Below, one piece after another: positions 1 through 10,289 of a DNA stretch of 64,000 bases. The number at the start of each line of letters is the position of its first letter. The stretch's first letter is position 1. Below the pieces are notes generated by a model that was not told where the DNA came from, made no database searches, and saw nothing but the letters and a program-made list of their open reading frames with translations. The translations under genes and the position numbers were made by a program. This DNA is from Argyresthia goedartella. Lineage: Eukaryota; Arthropoda; Insecta; Lepidoptera; Argyresthiidae. Location: assembly GCA_949825045.1 (NCBI GenBank), contig OX463824.1, forward strand, positions 24,412,501 through 24,476,500, in the 5' to 3' direction.

Positions 1-1386
1 GACAGCGTCACTTACTTGGGTTATGTAATCGATAAAAACGGTTTACGTACATGTCCAAAGAAAGTGGAGGCTATAAGCCAGTGTCCGCAACCAAACAATG
101 TAAAAGAAGTAAAACGGTTCTTGGGCATGGTTAATTATTACCGACGTTTCATTTCGGGGGCATCGAGCATGTTAAGCCCATTAAATGAGCTTCTCTGCGA
201 GGATGTTGAATGGCACTGGGGAGAGAGACAGCAGCAAGCCTTCGAGCAAGTGAAGGCAGAGCTGGCTTCGGAGCGCGTGCTGACGCATTTCGACCCGGCT
301 GAGCGGCTGGTGCTGACGGTGGACGCGGGCCCTGCCGGGCTGGGCGCCGTACTCGCTCAGGGGCCAGGGGGCTCCGAGCGCTTCATTGCATTCGCATCGA
401 GATCACTAGGAGTGAGCGAGAAGAACTATAGCCAGATTCAGAAAGAAGCAACGGCTATAGTGTTTGGTGTCAAATATTTTCACCAATATTTATATGGTCG
501 CTGTGAACCTTTCGTTCTAAAAACAGATCACAAGCCATTACTCACAATATTTGGGAAAAATAACGGGATTTCTGTTATGACGGCCTCGCGATTACAGCGC
601 TACGCAATTTATTTGTCAGCTTATAATTACGTTTTACAATACACGACAGGTCAAAATAACGCAATAGCGGATTATTTCTCGCGCACCCCCCTCCCCACGA
701 CTGGTCTAGCAGACGAATTCGAGGAATGCGTAAAGTATTTGCATGATAACACGTTGCCCGTCTCGGTCGATATGGTAAGAGCTGCGACGGCAGTGGACCG
801 GACGCTCAAAAAGGTTATGAAATATATGCAGGTAGGTTGGCCACGAAAAGTCAATTGTGCGTCAATACAAACTTACTTCAGGTGCAAGGCGGACTTAAAG
901 GTAATGGATGGCTGTCTTATGCGCGGACATAGGGTTGTGATACCGGGGGCATTGAAAGACGACATGTTACACGAGTTACACAAGGGACACTTTGGCATCG
1001 TGAAGACCAAGAGCTTAGCTTGCAGTAGGATGTGGTGGTCCGGCATCGACGCCGACATCAAACGCTGCGTGCCCCCGCGCGCGCAGCCCGCGCCCTGGCC
1101 GCGCCCGCACGTCCCCTGGTATAGGATCCACATCGACTACTTATCTGTAGGGCAGAAAGTGTACCTGGTCGTGGTAGACGCCTATAGCAAGTGGCTAGAA
1201 CGTCTTTACATGAGTGGCGGAACTTCTACACGCTCGCTAATTTCTAAACTTAAATATATATTTTCCAGAATGGGTTTACCAAATGTGATTGTATCGGACA
1301 ATGATGCGAAAATAAAAAATTCAGAATTCAGCCAATTTTGTAAGGCAAATGGCATAAAACATATGACATCACCAATTTCCGGCTAG
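1..1386 (+). pseudogene. Gypsy-type LTR retrotransposon pol fragment (RT end, RNase H, integrase N-part), 5' cut by window edge
   Basis: Frame 1 is open from the first base. In order it shows the end of a reverse transcriptase (YLGYVIDKNG, then VKRFLGMVNYYRRFI), a Ty3/Gypsy RNase H (LTVDAGPAGLGAVLAQ, FASRSL, KEATAIVFGVKYFHQYLYG, TDHKPLL), and an integrase with the HELHKGHFG zinc-site histidines and core residues in HIDYL and IVSDN. The zinc site looks damaged: the two cysteines expected after the histidines are reduced to one, in RCVPPRAQP, followed by a shortened linker, which suggests a small deletion. The frame ends at a stop about 1384, exactly where the integrase reads on in another frame. 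In the family this polyprotein copies and integrates the element. Here it is a relic, with no LTR seen on either side. The domain order RT-RNaseH-IN supports Gypsy rather than Copia. Confidence 0.9.
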
Positions 1387-2083
1387 CAACGGCCAGGCTG
1401 AAAATTCAGTGCGAACATGCAAAAAGATGCTGATGTATATTCTTAGTGCTACTCCCTCGAACAATACAATAGATGAAGAACTTTCAGCATATTTATTTCA
1501 ATATAGAAATAACATTCATTATTCGACTGGATACACACTAGCCAAACTTTTGTATGGGCGTGATCTCCGTTGCAGGTTGGACTTGGTGTGTCCATCTAAA
1601 ACGGAAATATGTCATAAACACAAAAATCAGACTAAGAGCAGGGCAGAGAAATGCCGTTATTTCGAAATTGGTGATCAGGTATGGCTAAGATGGTATGTAG
1701 CAAGAAAACCAGAATGGACTGTTGGTATCATAGATAAGAAACTAGGTTTAAGGTTATATTCGGTATTTGTAATAAACAGGAATGAATATGTAAATCGTCA
1801 TGTAGATCAGCTGTTAAGATACACCGGAGACGTGGTTGATGAAAACAATGTAACGGGTCCAGTACTCGCCTCAGCGGCCGCGAGTACCCCCCCTCCGGCC
1901 GGTCCTCCACCGCCGCCGCCGCCGCCGCCACCGCCGGCGCCTCCACTAGAGGACGCACCGACAAGCGGTGCAGTAAATGATGAATTAGTTCAGGGCGAAG
2001 GGGTGTTCGCGGACGCTCAGGATTGTATGGCGCAGGATAGTCAGGAGGGGATACATAGGGAACCAGAAGCTCAACGTTGCTAG
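1386..2083 (+). pseudogene. Gypsy integrase C-terminal part, frameshifted from the preceding pol fragment
   Basis: Reading on in a different frame from about 1385 gives ASNGQAENSVRTCKKML, the conserved stretch following the second catalytic Asp of Gypsy integrases, so one small indel separates it from the upstream frame. Further on are an ELSAYLFQYRNN helix and a C-terminal GDQVWLRWY ... RHVDQLLRY segment, typical of the integrase C-terminal domain. The tail is proline-rich (a run of 11 Pro near 1910-1945, encoded by a CCG/CCA tract). The frame stops at 2083 and overlaps the start of the LINE fragment at about 2067, so the LINE probably inserted into, or replaced, the end of this element. Confidence 0.85.
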
Positions 2084-3142
2084 TTCGTTCAACAGAAAAA
2101 CAGCTGATCGCGGTGGCTCCTTAATACTTGTAAATAATAGTTTTAAATATAAGGAACGAGTTGACATAGTGAGCCTGTCTGTTGAGCGTACCATGGAAAT
2201 AGCCTGTATTGAACTTGAACAACTTATTGTAATGAGCGTATACAGACCACCAGATTCATCCTTTGATTTATTCGAAAAGAAAATGGATGAAGTGTTGATT
2301 AAAATCAGCGATGAAAACAATTTTTTTATAATTTGTGGTGATTTTAATGTTAATCTGTTAGAGGATAATAATATTTGTACTAGATTAAAATCTTTATTTT
2401 TATGTCACAACATGAATTATCTGTTTTTGGAGCCTACTAGAATTACTGCAACATCTGCTACCTGCATTGACAATATATTTACTAACATTACGCCCATTTT
2501 CAAATCGGTCATCAATAAATTAACCTCTGATCACTCTGGTCAGATAGGTATATTCAATATTAAAATAAAAAAGGACCAAAAAGAGGATATTACATGTGTG
2601 CCCGTTAGTGACACTCGGCTTGAACACTACAGGAATAATATTTTAGATAAACTATGGGAAATACCATACAGTGACGATCCAAATTTGTTGTACAACTCAG
2701 TATTAACTTTGTCAAAAATGAATATGATACGGTATTTAAATCAAAAACTATAAAAGTTAATAACAAAGCTTTGTTTAGTGATTTGGCGACAGTTGGAATT
2801 CATAGGAGCAGACGAAGATTATATGAACTCTATGAAGAGAAATCATATAACAAAAATACGGCCTTTCTAGATTATGTTCGTAGTTATTCAAAAATGTTTA
2901 AACGCGTTTGTGCCGTAGCTAAATCTAATTTCATTAAAAACAAAATTGAATCTAGTAGCAATGTAATGAAAACGACTTGGCAAATTATAAACAGAGAGAC
3001 TGGAAAGGCCAAAGCTACACATAATAACTTCAAGCTTAAGATAGATAATCAATTGCTAAGTACAGACCTTGAACTTTTTATTTATGTTTTTACAAAATTG
3101 AGCTTAATATATAATATTACAATTACTGATAAATTTGTTTAG
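2067..3142 (+). pseudogene. LINE endonuclease fragment with frameshift
   Basis: The first frame (2067-2753) is the middle of an apurinic-like endonuclease domain of a non-LTR retrotransposon: GGSLILVNNSF, SVYRPPDSSF, ICGDFNVNLL, CIDNIFTN and TSDHSGQ are the family landmarks. The N-terminal catalytic part is missing. After a stop at 2751-2753 a second frame (2771-3142) carries the linker between endonuclease and RT (a TTWQIINRETGK block shared with the LINE relic near 10,680-10,730). No RT domain follows. The element is truncated at both ends and frameshifted, so it is inactive. The shared linker block suggests a jockey/CR1-like family also present at 8138-12,710. Confidence 0.85.
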
Positions 3143-3593
3143 CTAATAGGTACAGTGGTTTGCTGGCCCCGAACTAGGTAGTCCTGTATTTCAGGTACCA
3201 ACTCACCAACTCACTATAAATTAATTACAAATACAACATGAACTCATTGTGAACGGTAACTGGTTATGTGATACAATAATGCTTGTGATATCCGAGTAAA
3301 GTTATTATACTAAATTAATTGGTTGATTTTGGATTTATTAATTTCTCTAACATGCTAGAGAAATATGTAAAATATAAATTAGAATGATTAATTGTATGTA
3401 ATGTGATAGTGTAGTGTATGTGTTAGTGTGCATGTGTGTGTGTATATGTGCATGAGTGTGGGTGTGTGGTGTTAGCATAGATAATTTAGTGTACAATAGT
3501 TTACAGATAAATCGATATGAGTTATATTATATAAATATACGTAAATGTGTGTGAATTTGCGTATTAAGCGATTGTGTAATTAGGTAGATAATA
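3143..3593 (-). other. Non-coding 3' region of the minus-strand LINE, TG-rich
   Basis: There is no coding sequence here. It lies directly 3' of the minus-strand RT frame, so it is probably that LINE's 3' untranslated region. About 3410-3475 is a TG/GT-rich low-complexity stretch. The exact boundary with the LINE fragment on the other side is not visible. Confidence 0.4.
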
Positions 3594-5325
3594 TTATTTT
3601 AGCCCGACCTTTAATACATTTTCTGTCTCATCATAAGTGAGTTTGAGAAGCCAATTTTGCAAAGTATTCTTACAGGAATGGTATGTCATCGGGTAAATTT
3701 GTAGCTGTTTATTAATGCGGTTATATAAGAAATCTTCCATAAAAGTGTGCTGGGTCTGAAAGAAGCATGTTCTTGAATTAATTGTGATGTGAACCATGTC
3801 TTTCCTGCGTTTATCTGCAAACAGCATGGGGTCAAACTGCGTGGTGGAGTGGCGTCGGAGAACTGATCGTTTGATGTAGAGTTGACGGACTGTGAGCACC
3901 CTGCAAGACTGGTATAGTTCTAAGTTCGGGTACCTATAGGGTTTACAGGTCATCACCCTTAGGACGGACCGTTGTGCACGCTCCAGTTTTAACATGTAAG
4001 TCTTGCAAGATCCCCCCCAGGACGTAATACAATAGCCTAGGATGGATTGGCACATAGCGTAGTATACCTGCGTTAGGAGTTTGGAGTCGGCCACTGAACG
4101 CAATCGCTTGAAAACCCATAGAAGTTTTCTGACCCGTGTTGCTATCATGTCTATATGATTCTTCCATCGTAATTGGTCATCGACTATGACTCTAAGATAT
4201 TTTATAGAGTCTGTTTGTGAAACAGTGAGGCAGTCACAAGGAAGTCCCTGGTTGTAGTCTTGGCATATATGAACTTGTAAAGTCAGGTGGGTGGGAATGT
4301 TCTTATTATTTATGATCGAAAAGGCGAGATATTTAGTTTTTTCTAAATTCAGGGTGAGCAAGTTATCTTTCAGCCATGTGGATATCAGTGTCATTCCTGT
4401 TTCCGCACATTGAAAGACTCTCTCCCAACTGCTTTCATGAAAAACTATTGCCGTGTCATCAGCAAAGCTAAAAACCCTTGCTCTCAATAGATTCAGCTGG
4501 CACAGGTCATTAATATATATAAGGAACAGGGTGGGACCTAGTATGCTTCCTTGTGGGATACCAAACTTGACAGTCTCAGATTCACTAACAAAATGACCTA
4601 TCTTGACTCGCTGATTCCTATTATTGAGGTAGTCTTTAAATATTTCTAGCGGATGGCCTCTAATGCCTAGTCTTTCCATCTTATTTACGAGGGTGGGAAT
4701 ATGAACTGTGTCGAATGCTTTTTTGAGGTCAAAAAAAACCCCTAGACACTTTTGTTTTTCATCAAGTTTTTCTGAAGTGTAGTCCACGAGTGCGTTTACG
4801 GCATCCTCAGTCGATTTGCCTGCCCTGAATCCGTATTGGTTAGGGGAGAACAAGTCGTGTTTTTCGAGGAAATTTATTAGTCTCTTATTTAGAACTCTTT
4901 CCAGTATTTTGGATAGGGATGGCAAGACAGATATGGGCCTATAGTTGTTGACACAACTTTTCTCCCCACACTTATATACCGGGCTTATCATCGAGACTTT
5001 AAAAAGGTCGGGGAATATACCAGTTTCTATACACAAGTTGAAAATCTTTGTCAAAGGGGGAACAAGTATATTGCGAGACATCTTTAGTAACTTAGCTGAG
5101 ATTCCATCACATCCAGTTGCACAGTTATCTCTTAGGTTCATAATGATTAGCGTAATTTCTGCTTCTGTTACCGGGAGAATAACCAGAGACTTATTCGTTT
5201 GTGGAGGAAGACGGATTTGAGCTAAGTGTGCATTACTTTGCTGGTTTAAGATGTAGTTTGCTAGGTTTTCACCTATACTCGCGAAAAATTTATTAACTGA
5301 GTTTGCAGACTCTTTAGGATATAAG
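3594..5325 (-). pseudogene. LINE ORF2, reverse transcriptase half
   Basis: The frame covers a full non-LTR reverse transcriptase: GCDGISAKLLK, NNYRPISVLPSLSKILERV, QYGFRAGKSTEDA, FFDLKKAFDTV, GIPQGSILGPTLFLIYIND and the catalytic FADDTAIVF. A thumb/C-terminal region follows, with LGYCITSWGG and a final basic stretch. The first ATG gives 515 aa from 5141, but the frame is open upstream to about 5325 (NNNLYPKESANSVNKFFASIG). There it meets the end of the endonuclease frame offset by one base. ORF2 is therefore split by a single frameshift, and otherwise both halves look well preserved. The role in the family is target-primed reverse transcription. Jockey/CR1-like assignment is by motif style only. 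Confidence 0.88.
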
Positions 5326-5332
5326 TTATTAT

Positions 5333-6553
5333 TTAGTTAGTTATTAGTTCAGTAGGTTCAGATTTCTTGTTATGTGTATTAGTTAGTTTTTTAATAACTT
5401 TCCATGTTTGTTTCTTACTGTATTTAGCTTTATCTAACTCTGCTCGCTCATATTCAGTTTTAAGCTTTCTAAGTAAATCATTACAATAATTTCTATAGCG
5501 TGTATATGTAATTTTCAGAATAAGGTTTTTTGGTGATTTATTAAGTTTTGCATGCAATTTATCTCTATTTTTTATACACTTTTGGATGCCGTTAGTAATC
5601 CATGGTTTCAGGATTCTCTTGCGGTTGGGAATAGTCAGGATTTTAGTATTTATAGTTATTGCCTTCGTGATAGTGTTTAAATTGGCATTGGGGTCTGAAG
5701 CAACCATAATCTGGGCGTAGTCGTAGGATTCGAGGGTAGCGACAGTAGACGGCAGGTTAGTTTTGGGATAGGTTTTTATAGTGTTTTTGGAGCACGACTG
5801 GCTGCTGCTTATGGATACTAGAACGCTGGAATGGTCAGTTACTGTAGTATTCATCACCGCGATTGATGCCGGTCTATGGTTTGAGCTAAGGAGAATGTGA
5901 TCCAGGCAGCTGTTCAACCTAGTTGGTAGTAAATGAGCTGGGAGTAAGCCAAGTTCGCTTATTAGTTCGAGGTAGGGGAGACTATTTTCATCATGATTAT
6001 CTGCCATGATGTTTATATTTATATCACCTACAACGATAATTTGTTTGTACGTTTTTAAACCTAGAATAACTTGCTCAAGCGAGCTTAGAAATTTATGAAC
6101 ATTTTTAAACTGCGGTGGCCGGTAAATCGCGACTATGACAGTGTCTTTGTCAAGTTTTATTAACAAACAATTTCCCTCCTCAAAGACTGGTTCCTGTATC
6201 TGATGATCCAAGCCTTCTGCCACGTACACCATTACGCCGCTATTTTGGTTGAGATAGTTAGTCGAGCCGTAGTGCCTAAAACCATCAAGTGCAGGAATGG
6301 ATTTGTGTTCAGACAGCCAACATTCAGAGAGAACTAGGATATCACAGTGAAATTCTAGTCTAGACAAAAGAATTTGAAAATCTGACATATTTCTAAAGAC
6401 ACTCCTTAAATTTTGAGACAGTAATTTCAGTTGAGAGTCTGTTCCCTCGATGATCGATTTGCATTCTTCAGGAGAACATTGAATTGCAGATTGGCTGGCT
6501 GATATGTTATCGATATCGTCCGATATCGCATTCTGTGATGTTCTACTACACAT
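5333..6553 (-). pseudogene. LINE ORF2, endonuclease half
   Basis: A 406-aa frame starting at an ATG (6553) carries the apurinic-like endonuclease domain: LLSQNLRSVFRN (Mg-binding Asn), LVLSECWL, VAIYRPPQF, IIVVGDININI, SCLDHILLS and VTDHSSVLVS (catalytic His). It continues into the linker before the RT (KKQTWKVIKKLTN). It ends at a TAA within 15 nt of the point where the RT frame opens, so one indel near 5325-5340 breaks an otherwise complete ORF2. In the family this domain nicks the target DNA. It sits 331 bp downstream of ORF1 on the same strand. Confidence 0.88.
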
Positions 6554-6884
6554 TATTTATAAAGGGAATAAGGGGGCTAGATATGTTGTACGAGGCTAAG
6601 CTATACAGAATATTGTATGGAGAATCATTTATAAGGCTTTATTTAAGAGGTAGGCTATTACGCATTATAAGGCAAAAGTAGTACATGTATTTGCTCGTAG
6701 TTATGTATGTGAAGTGCGATTTTGGTTCTGTTTGTATAGTGTTGAAATTTAAATATGTAGGTGTGAGTTTTAGTGTTCCGTGTGCTGTGTTTGTGTGTGT
6801 GTTGCAGTTATAAGATACTATTATTATTATTACTCTATGTAGTTCTTTAGGTTGTAATATTTTGTGCTTTAAATACATAGGTAG
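6554..6884 (-). other. Spacer between ORF1 and ORF2 of the minus-strand LINE
   Basis: This is an AT-rich 331-bp interval. No conserved coding motif was seen. It separates the ORF1 stop (6885) from the ORF2 ATG (6553), a longer spacer than in many two-ORF LINEs. Confidence 0.4.
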
Positions 6885-7745
6885 TCATATGACATTACCT
6901 AAGCCCTTAAGTTGCGATTCGCTAGTGATAGGGATTGCATTGGCACCCTCCTGTTTCCGAAGATACACTTTCCCATAGGACGTCCAGCAGTATGCATATT
7001 TGTGTGTGACTGCAGCACCTCTAGCCAGGTAGAAGAGCTTCTTTGACTTGGCAGTTAGGAGTTCAGTGACATAAACCGCGTTGCTCAGCTTGTCTAGGCC
7101 AATTAAACTAGAGTTCAGTTTCGCATTATGGTGATCCTGGTTATATTTTCTCAGCGTCACAAGTAAGTCACTTCTTACGATGTTAGAGCAGAGTTCCACT
7201 GTAATAGGGCGAGTACCTTTATCATCCAGCTTCCCAGAGCGATAGCAGTCTTTGATGGTGTGGTGGTCATAGGGTACCTTCAAGAATGAGAAGATTTTCT
7301 GAGTGGTCTCCACCAGATTAGCTTTAGTTTCCTTAGGATTTGCGGGAATATTCCTAATCTCAATGCCGGAGTTCCTGTTTGATCGTTGCAGTTCTTTGAG
7401 TTGGTTTTCAGATGCAGAAACACTCAATACTGATTCACGAAGCTCCTTTTCTAAGCGCTCGATTTTCAGTTTCATGTCTTCATAACTACTGTTAATAAAT
7501 TCCATCGCTTTAATTATCTCCATATTACTTTTCTGGAATTCTAGGTTGTATGTTTTTATTTCTGTCATTTCATCCATGATTTTGGCCAGCACAGTATCTT
7601 GTTCCGTTTTCCAGCCATATAGCAGGTCCTTTATTTCTTCCTTGAATAGCTGGAATTCAGTTTTCACGGGGCTTTTGTCCAAATCATCCCGTTTACGTTT
7701 ACTATTAGGAGTACCAGAAACTACGAGGTTTTTTGTTTGTGACAT
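6885..7745 (-). CDS. LINE ORF1 protein (coiled coil plus RNA-binding-like domain)
   Basis: I choose the ATG at 7745 (MSQTKNLVVSGTP), giving 286 aa. An upstream in-frame ATG at 7919 adds a 58-aa stretch without recognisable character. The protein opens with a basic patch (SKRKRDD), then a long heptad-like Glu/Lys/Leu coiled coil (about residues 30-125, ending LKELQRSN). Next is a globular region (IEIRNIPANPKET, VPYDHHTIKDCYRSGK, RPITVELCS, LTAKSKKLFYLARG, YCWTSYGKVYLRKQEG). This matches the layout of L1-ORF1/FP25-like LINE ORF1 proteins, which bind the element RNA. No frame damage is seen. It pairs with the broken ORF2 downstream on the same strand. Confidence 0.75.
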   Translation of the reverse strand: MSQTKNLVVSGTPNSKRKRDDLDKSPVKTEFQLFKEEIKDLLYGWKTEQDTVLAKIMDEMTEIKTYNLEFQKSNMEIIKAMEFINSSYEDMKLKIERLEKELRESVLSVSASENQLKELQRSNRNSGIEIRNIPANPKETKANLVETTQKIFSFLKVPYDHHTIKDCYRSGKLDDKGTRPITVELCSNIVRSDLLVTLRKYNQDHHNAKLNSSLIGLDKLSNAVYVTELLTAKSKKLFYLARGAAVTHKYAYCWTSYGKVYLRKQEGANAIPITSESQLKGLGNVI

Positions 7746-8137
7746 ACTTGCGACGTAGCAGCAGTGACGTAACGTAGCGTATACGGCGTAGCAGGTGATG
7801 ACGCACACGCGGTGAAGCGGCGCGTAGCAGGGGTTAGCTGATTTCGCCCGGTTCAGACTATGCTTGGATAGACGAATCGGTGTTAGCTCTGACTGCGGCC
7901 CGAGAGTCCAGTGGTTCAAATCCCAGCCGCGGCGTTGGTATTTGTGAAGTTTGTATTTGTTGGCGGGCTCTGCAGAACTTCAAACTCCGAGGCTGCAGGT
8001 ATGGCACATTCAAGTGATATGCTGTCTCACCTGTGACACGCCCAGGAGGAGGAGTTAGTCCGTAACAGCTTCACTTGCGAGACAAGAAATTGAAATTACT
8101 GAATTACACCAATAGGAATTAAGAATTAATTAATTAA
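7746..8137. other. Junction region between two head-to-head LINEs
   Basis: No gene was found. The left part is probably the 5' untranslated region of the minus-strand LINE. A B-box-like GGTTCAAATCC lies near 7913-7923, without a convincing partner A box. The right part (8050-8137) leads into the truncated plus-strand LINE. Confidence 0.4.
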
Positions 8138-9823
8138 GACCTAGAAGTAGCAAAAGCTTTCGAAAATTTCTTTACGGACATTCCAGTTACAACAACCAAG
8201 TCTTTAAATTCATCTCCCGCTGCTGCTGAATCTATACTTAAACAAAACTTTGAGGAATGTAAAACAGATTTTAAATTTAGGCACGTAAATAATGAAGACA
8301 TTGTAAAAGCGTTTAAATCCCTGGAAATGAAAAAGACAGCTGACGCCCATGGTCTATCAGTAAAAATTATTAGTTCCATTGTAGATTGTATTGCACCTCA
8401 CCTTTGTTGTATATTTAATCAATGTATAGATAATGGTGTGTTTCCTGACTTGATGAAACTAAGTAAAGTTATACCTTTATTCAAAGCTGGTAGTACATCA
8501 GACCCCACCAATTTTAGACCCATATCGATACTACCAACGCTTAGCAAAATATTTGAAAAACTCATACTTAATCAATTGCAAAGTCATTTTTATCTCAATA
8601 ATTTAATTCATATTGCTCAGTTTGGTTTCACAAAGGGTCGTTCAACAGCCAATGCTGGTGTTGAACTAATCGACAATATTTTTGATGCCTGGGAAGACGC
8701 AATGGATGCAATAGGTGTCTTCTGCGATCTATCCAAGGCTTTTGATTGCGTCCATCATGACACTCTTGTCAGGAAGTTACGCCATTATGGTGTAAAAGAT
8801 CAGGCACTTGGCCTTCTGGAGTCATATCTAACAGATAGGGTTCAGATGGTCGATGTTAATGGGAAAAGATCACCTGGGTCTTCAATAAGTATGGGCGTAA
8901 CGCACGGTTCAATTCTTGGTCCTTTCTTGTTTTTAGTATATATTAATGATTTACCTTACCTTGTTAAAGCAAAACATGGGTTAGTATTGTTTGCCGATGA
9001 TACTTCTTTGATATTTAAAGTAAAAAGACAGCAATCAAATTATGACGAGGTAAACAATGCTATCTCTAGTATAGTGAACTGGTTTACTGTTAACAATTTA
9101 TTACTTAATGAAAAGAAAACTAAATGTATTAAATTCGTATTACCCAATGTGAACCCGGTAACTACAGACATATTTATAAAAGGACAGAGATTGGACCTTG
9201 TGCAGTCGACTGCCTTTTTAGGCATTACTTTAGACGCCAAACTACAATGGGATCCTCATATAAATAAATTGTCGAACAGACTGAGTTCGGCAGCGTTCGC
9301 AGTTAAAAAAATTAGAGCTCTTACCGGCGTAGACACCGCTAGACTAGTCTACTTTAGTTACTTTCATAGTCTAATGACCTATGGTATTTTATTGTGGGGT
9401 CACGCTGCGAATGCTAATAGTATATTTATTCTGCAGAAACGGGCTGTTCGTGCAATTTATAGATTAGGGCCTAGAGTGTCACTGAGGGAAAAGTGTAAAG
9501 AAATCAATATTCTGACATTTGTGTCTCAATATATCTATGACAATCTTGTGTATGTAAAAAGAAATATAACTAATTTTCAGAAGTACAGTGATATACACAA
9601 TTTTAATACTAGAAATAAAGACAAGTTGGTTGCTTATGTAAGCCGACTACATAAAATTAGTAATTCTTTTAAAGGCAATTGTATACGCTATTACAATAAG
9701 GTCCCTACTGATATTAAAAACTTATCTTTAGACAAGTTTAAAATAACAATAAAACAGAAATTGTATAAAAAAGGTTACTATAGGATATCTGATTACTTAG
9801 AGGACAGATGTCCATGGGAATAG
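8138..9823 (+). pseudogene. LINE reverse transcriptase, 5'-truncated
   Basis: The frame is open from 8138, just after a TAA, and has its first ATG at 8327. Domains in order: linker with KAFENFFTDIP; RT with NFRPISILPTLSKIFEKL, QFGFTKGRSTANA, VFCDLSKAFDCVHHDTL, ILGPFLFLVYINDLP and catalytic FADDTSLIF; and a C-terminal region with FHSLMTYGILLWG and the terminal KQKLYKKGYYRISDYL. The usual PQGS motif reads THGS (near 8900), a change expected to impair activity. The endonuclease and ORF1 are absent, as for a typical 5'-truncated insertion. It is of the jockey-like family abundant in Lepidoptera and is followed by its 3' tail. Confidence 0.88.
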
Positions 9824-10067
9824 ATTGTTTGAGTAACAGGCTGTTTCGATATATAATTAGCATTCATTTTGTAATTTGACAATATTTTATATAAAAAAGG
9901 AAACGCAAAAGATGCGACGACTGTGGAGTTTCTTCGGTGAGCTCTTCTCCACAGATTCCGCCATTGTGTTAGTGAACTCACCCAAAAAAATGTAATGACG
10001 GATCTAAGCGATGTAACATCATCCTATGCAAATAAATAATTTTTGATTTGATTTGATTTGATTTGAT
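9824..10067 (+). mobile_element. 3' untranslated tail of the LINE, ending in (TTTGA)n
   Basis: Non-coding sequence after the RT stop ends in about five tandem TTTGA units at 10,043-10,067. Many lepidopteran LINEs end in a short microsatellite rather than poly-A, so this marks the element's 3' end. Confidence 0.7.
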
Positions 10068-10289
10068 CAACCAAAGCAACCAACCCAATGATATGATTTA
10101 AGACCACGCAAACATGTATGCTATAAAAAATAATGTTATTACATTATTTTTTGTTATGTTTCTTTCCTTCCGCAGGTTCCCAAACTAACTAACGCAGAAG
10201 GAATGTTATGTATGTAATCGCGGCGCGGTTTACCCAATAAAACAGTTCAGTAGCTCACGTACACGTCAATAAGACTGATCCATTCTTTT
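10068..10289. other. Interval without recognised gene
   Basis: AT-rich sequence with a short GC-rich patch (about 10,215-10,260). Nothing supports a gene. Confidence 0.4.

Larger units (their letters stand above)
3143..7930 (-). mobile_element. Two-ORF LINE (jockey/CR1-like), one frameshift in ORF2
   Basis: On the minus strand it reads ORF1 (7745-6885), spacer, endonuclease (6553-5333), RT (to 3594) and a TG-rich 3' region. All domains expected of an autonomous non-LTR element are present. The only clear lesion is the frameshift near 5330. No target duplication was identified, and both outer limits are approximate. Confidence 0.75.

Noticed and set aside
7913..7923. GGTTCAAATCC as the B box of a tRNA gene
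   Set aside because: No matching A box or cloverleaf can be drawn around it. It lies in probable LINE leader sequence.
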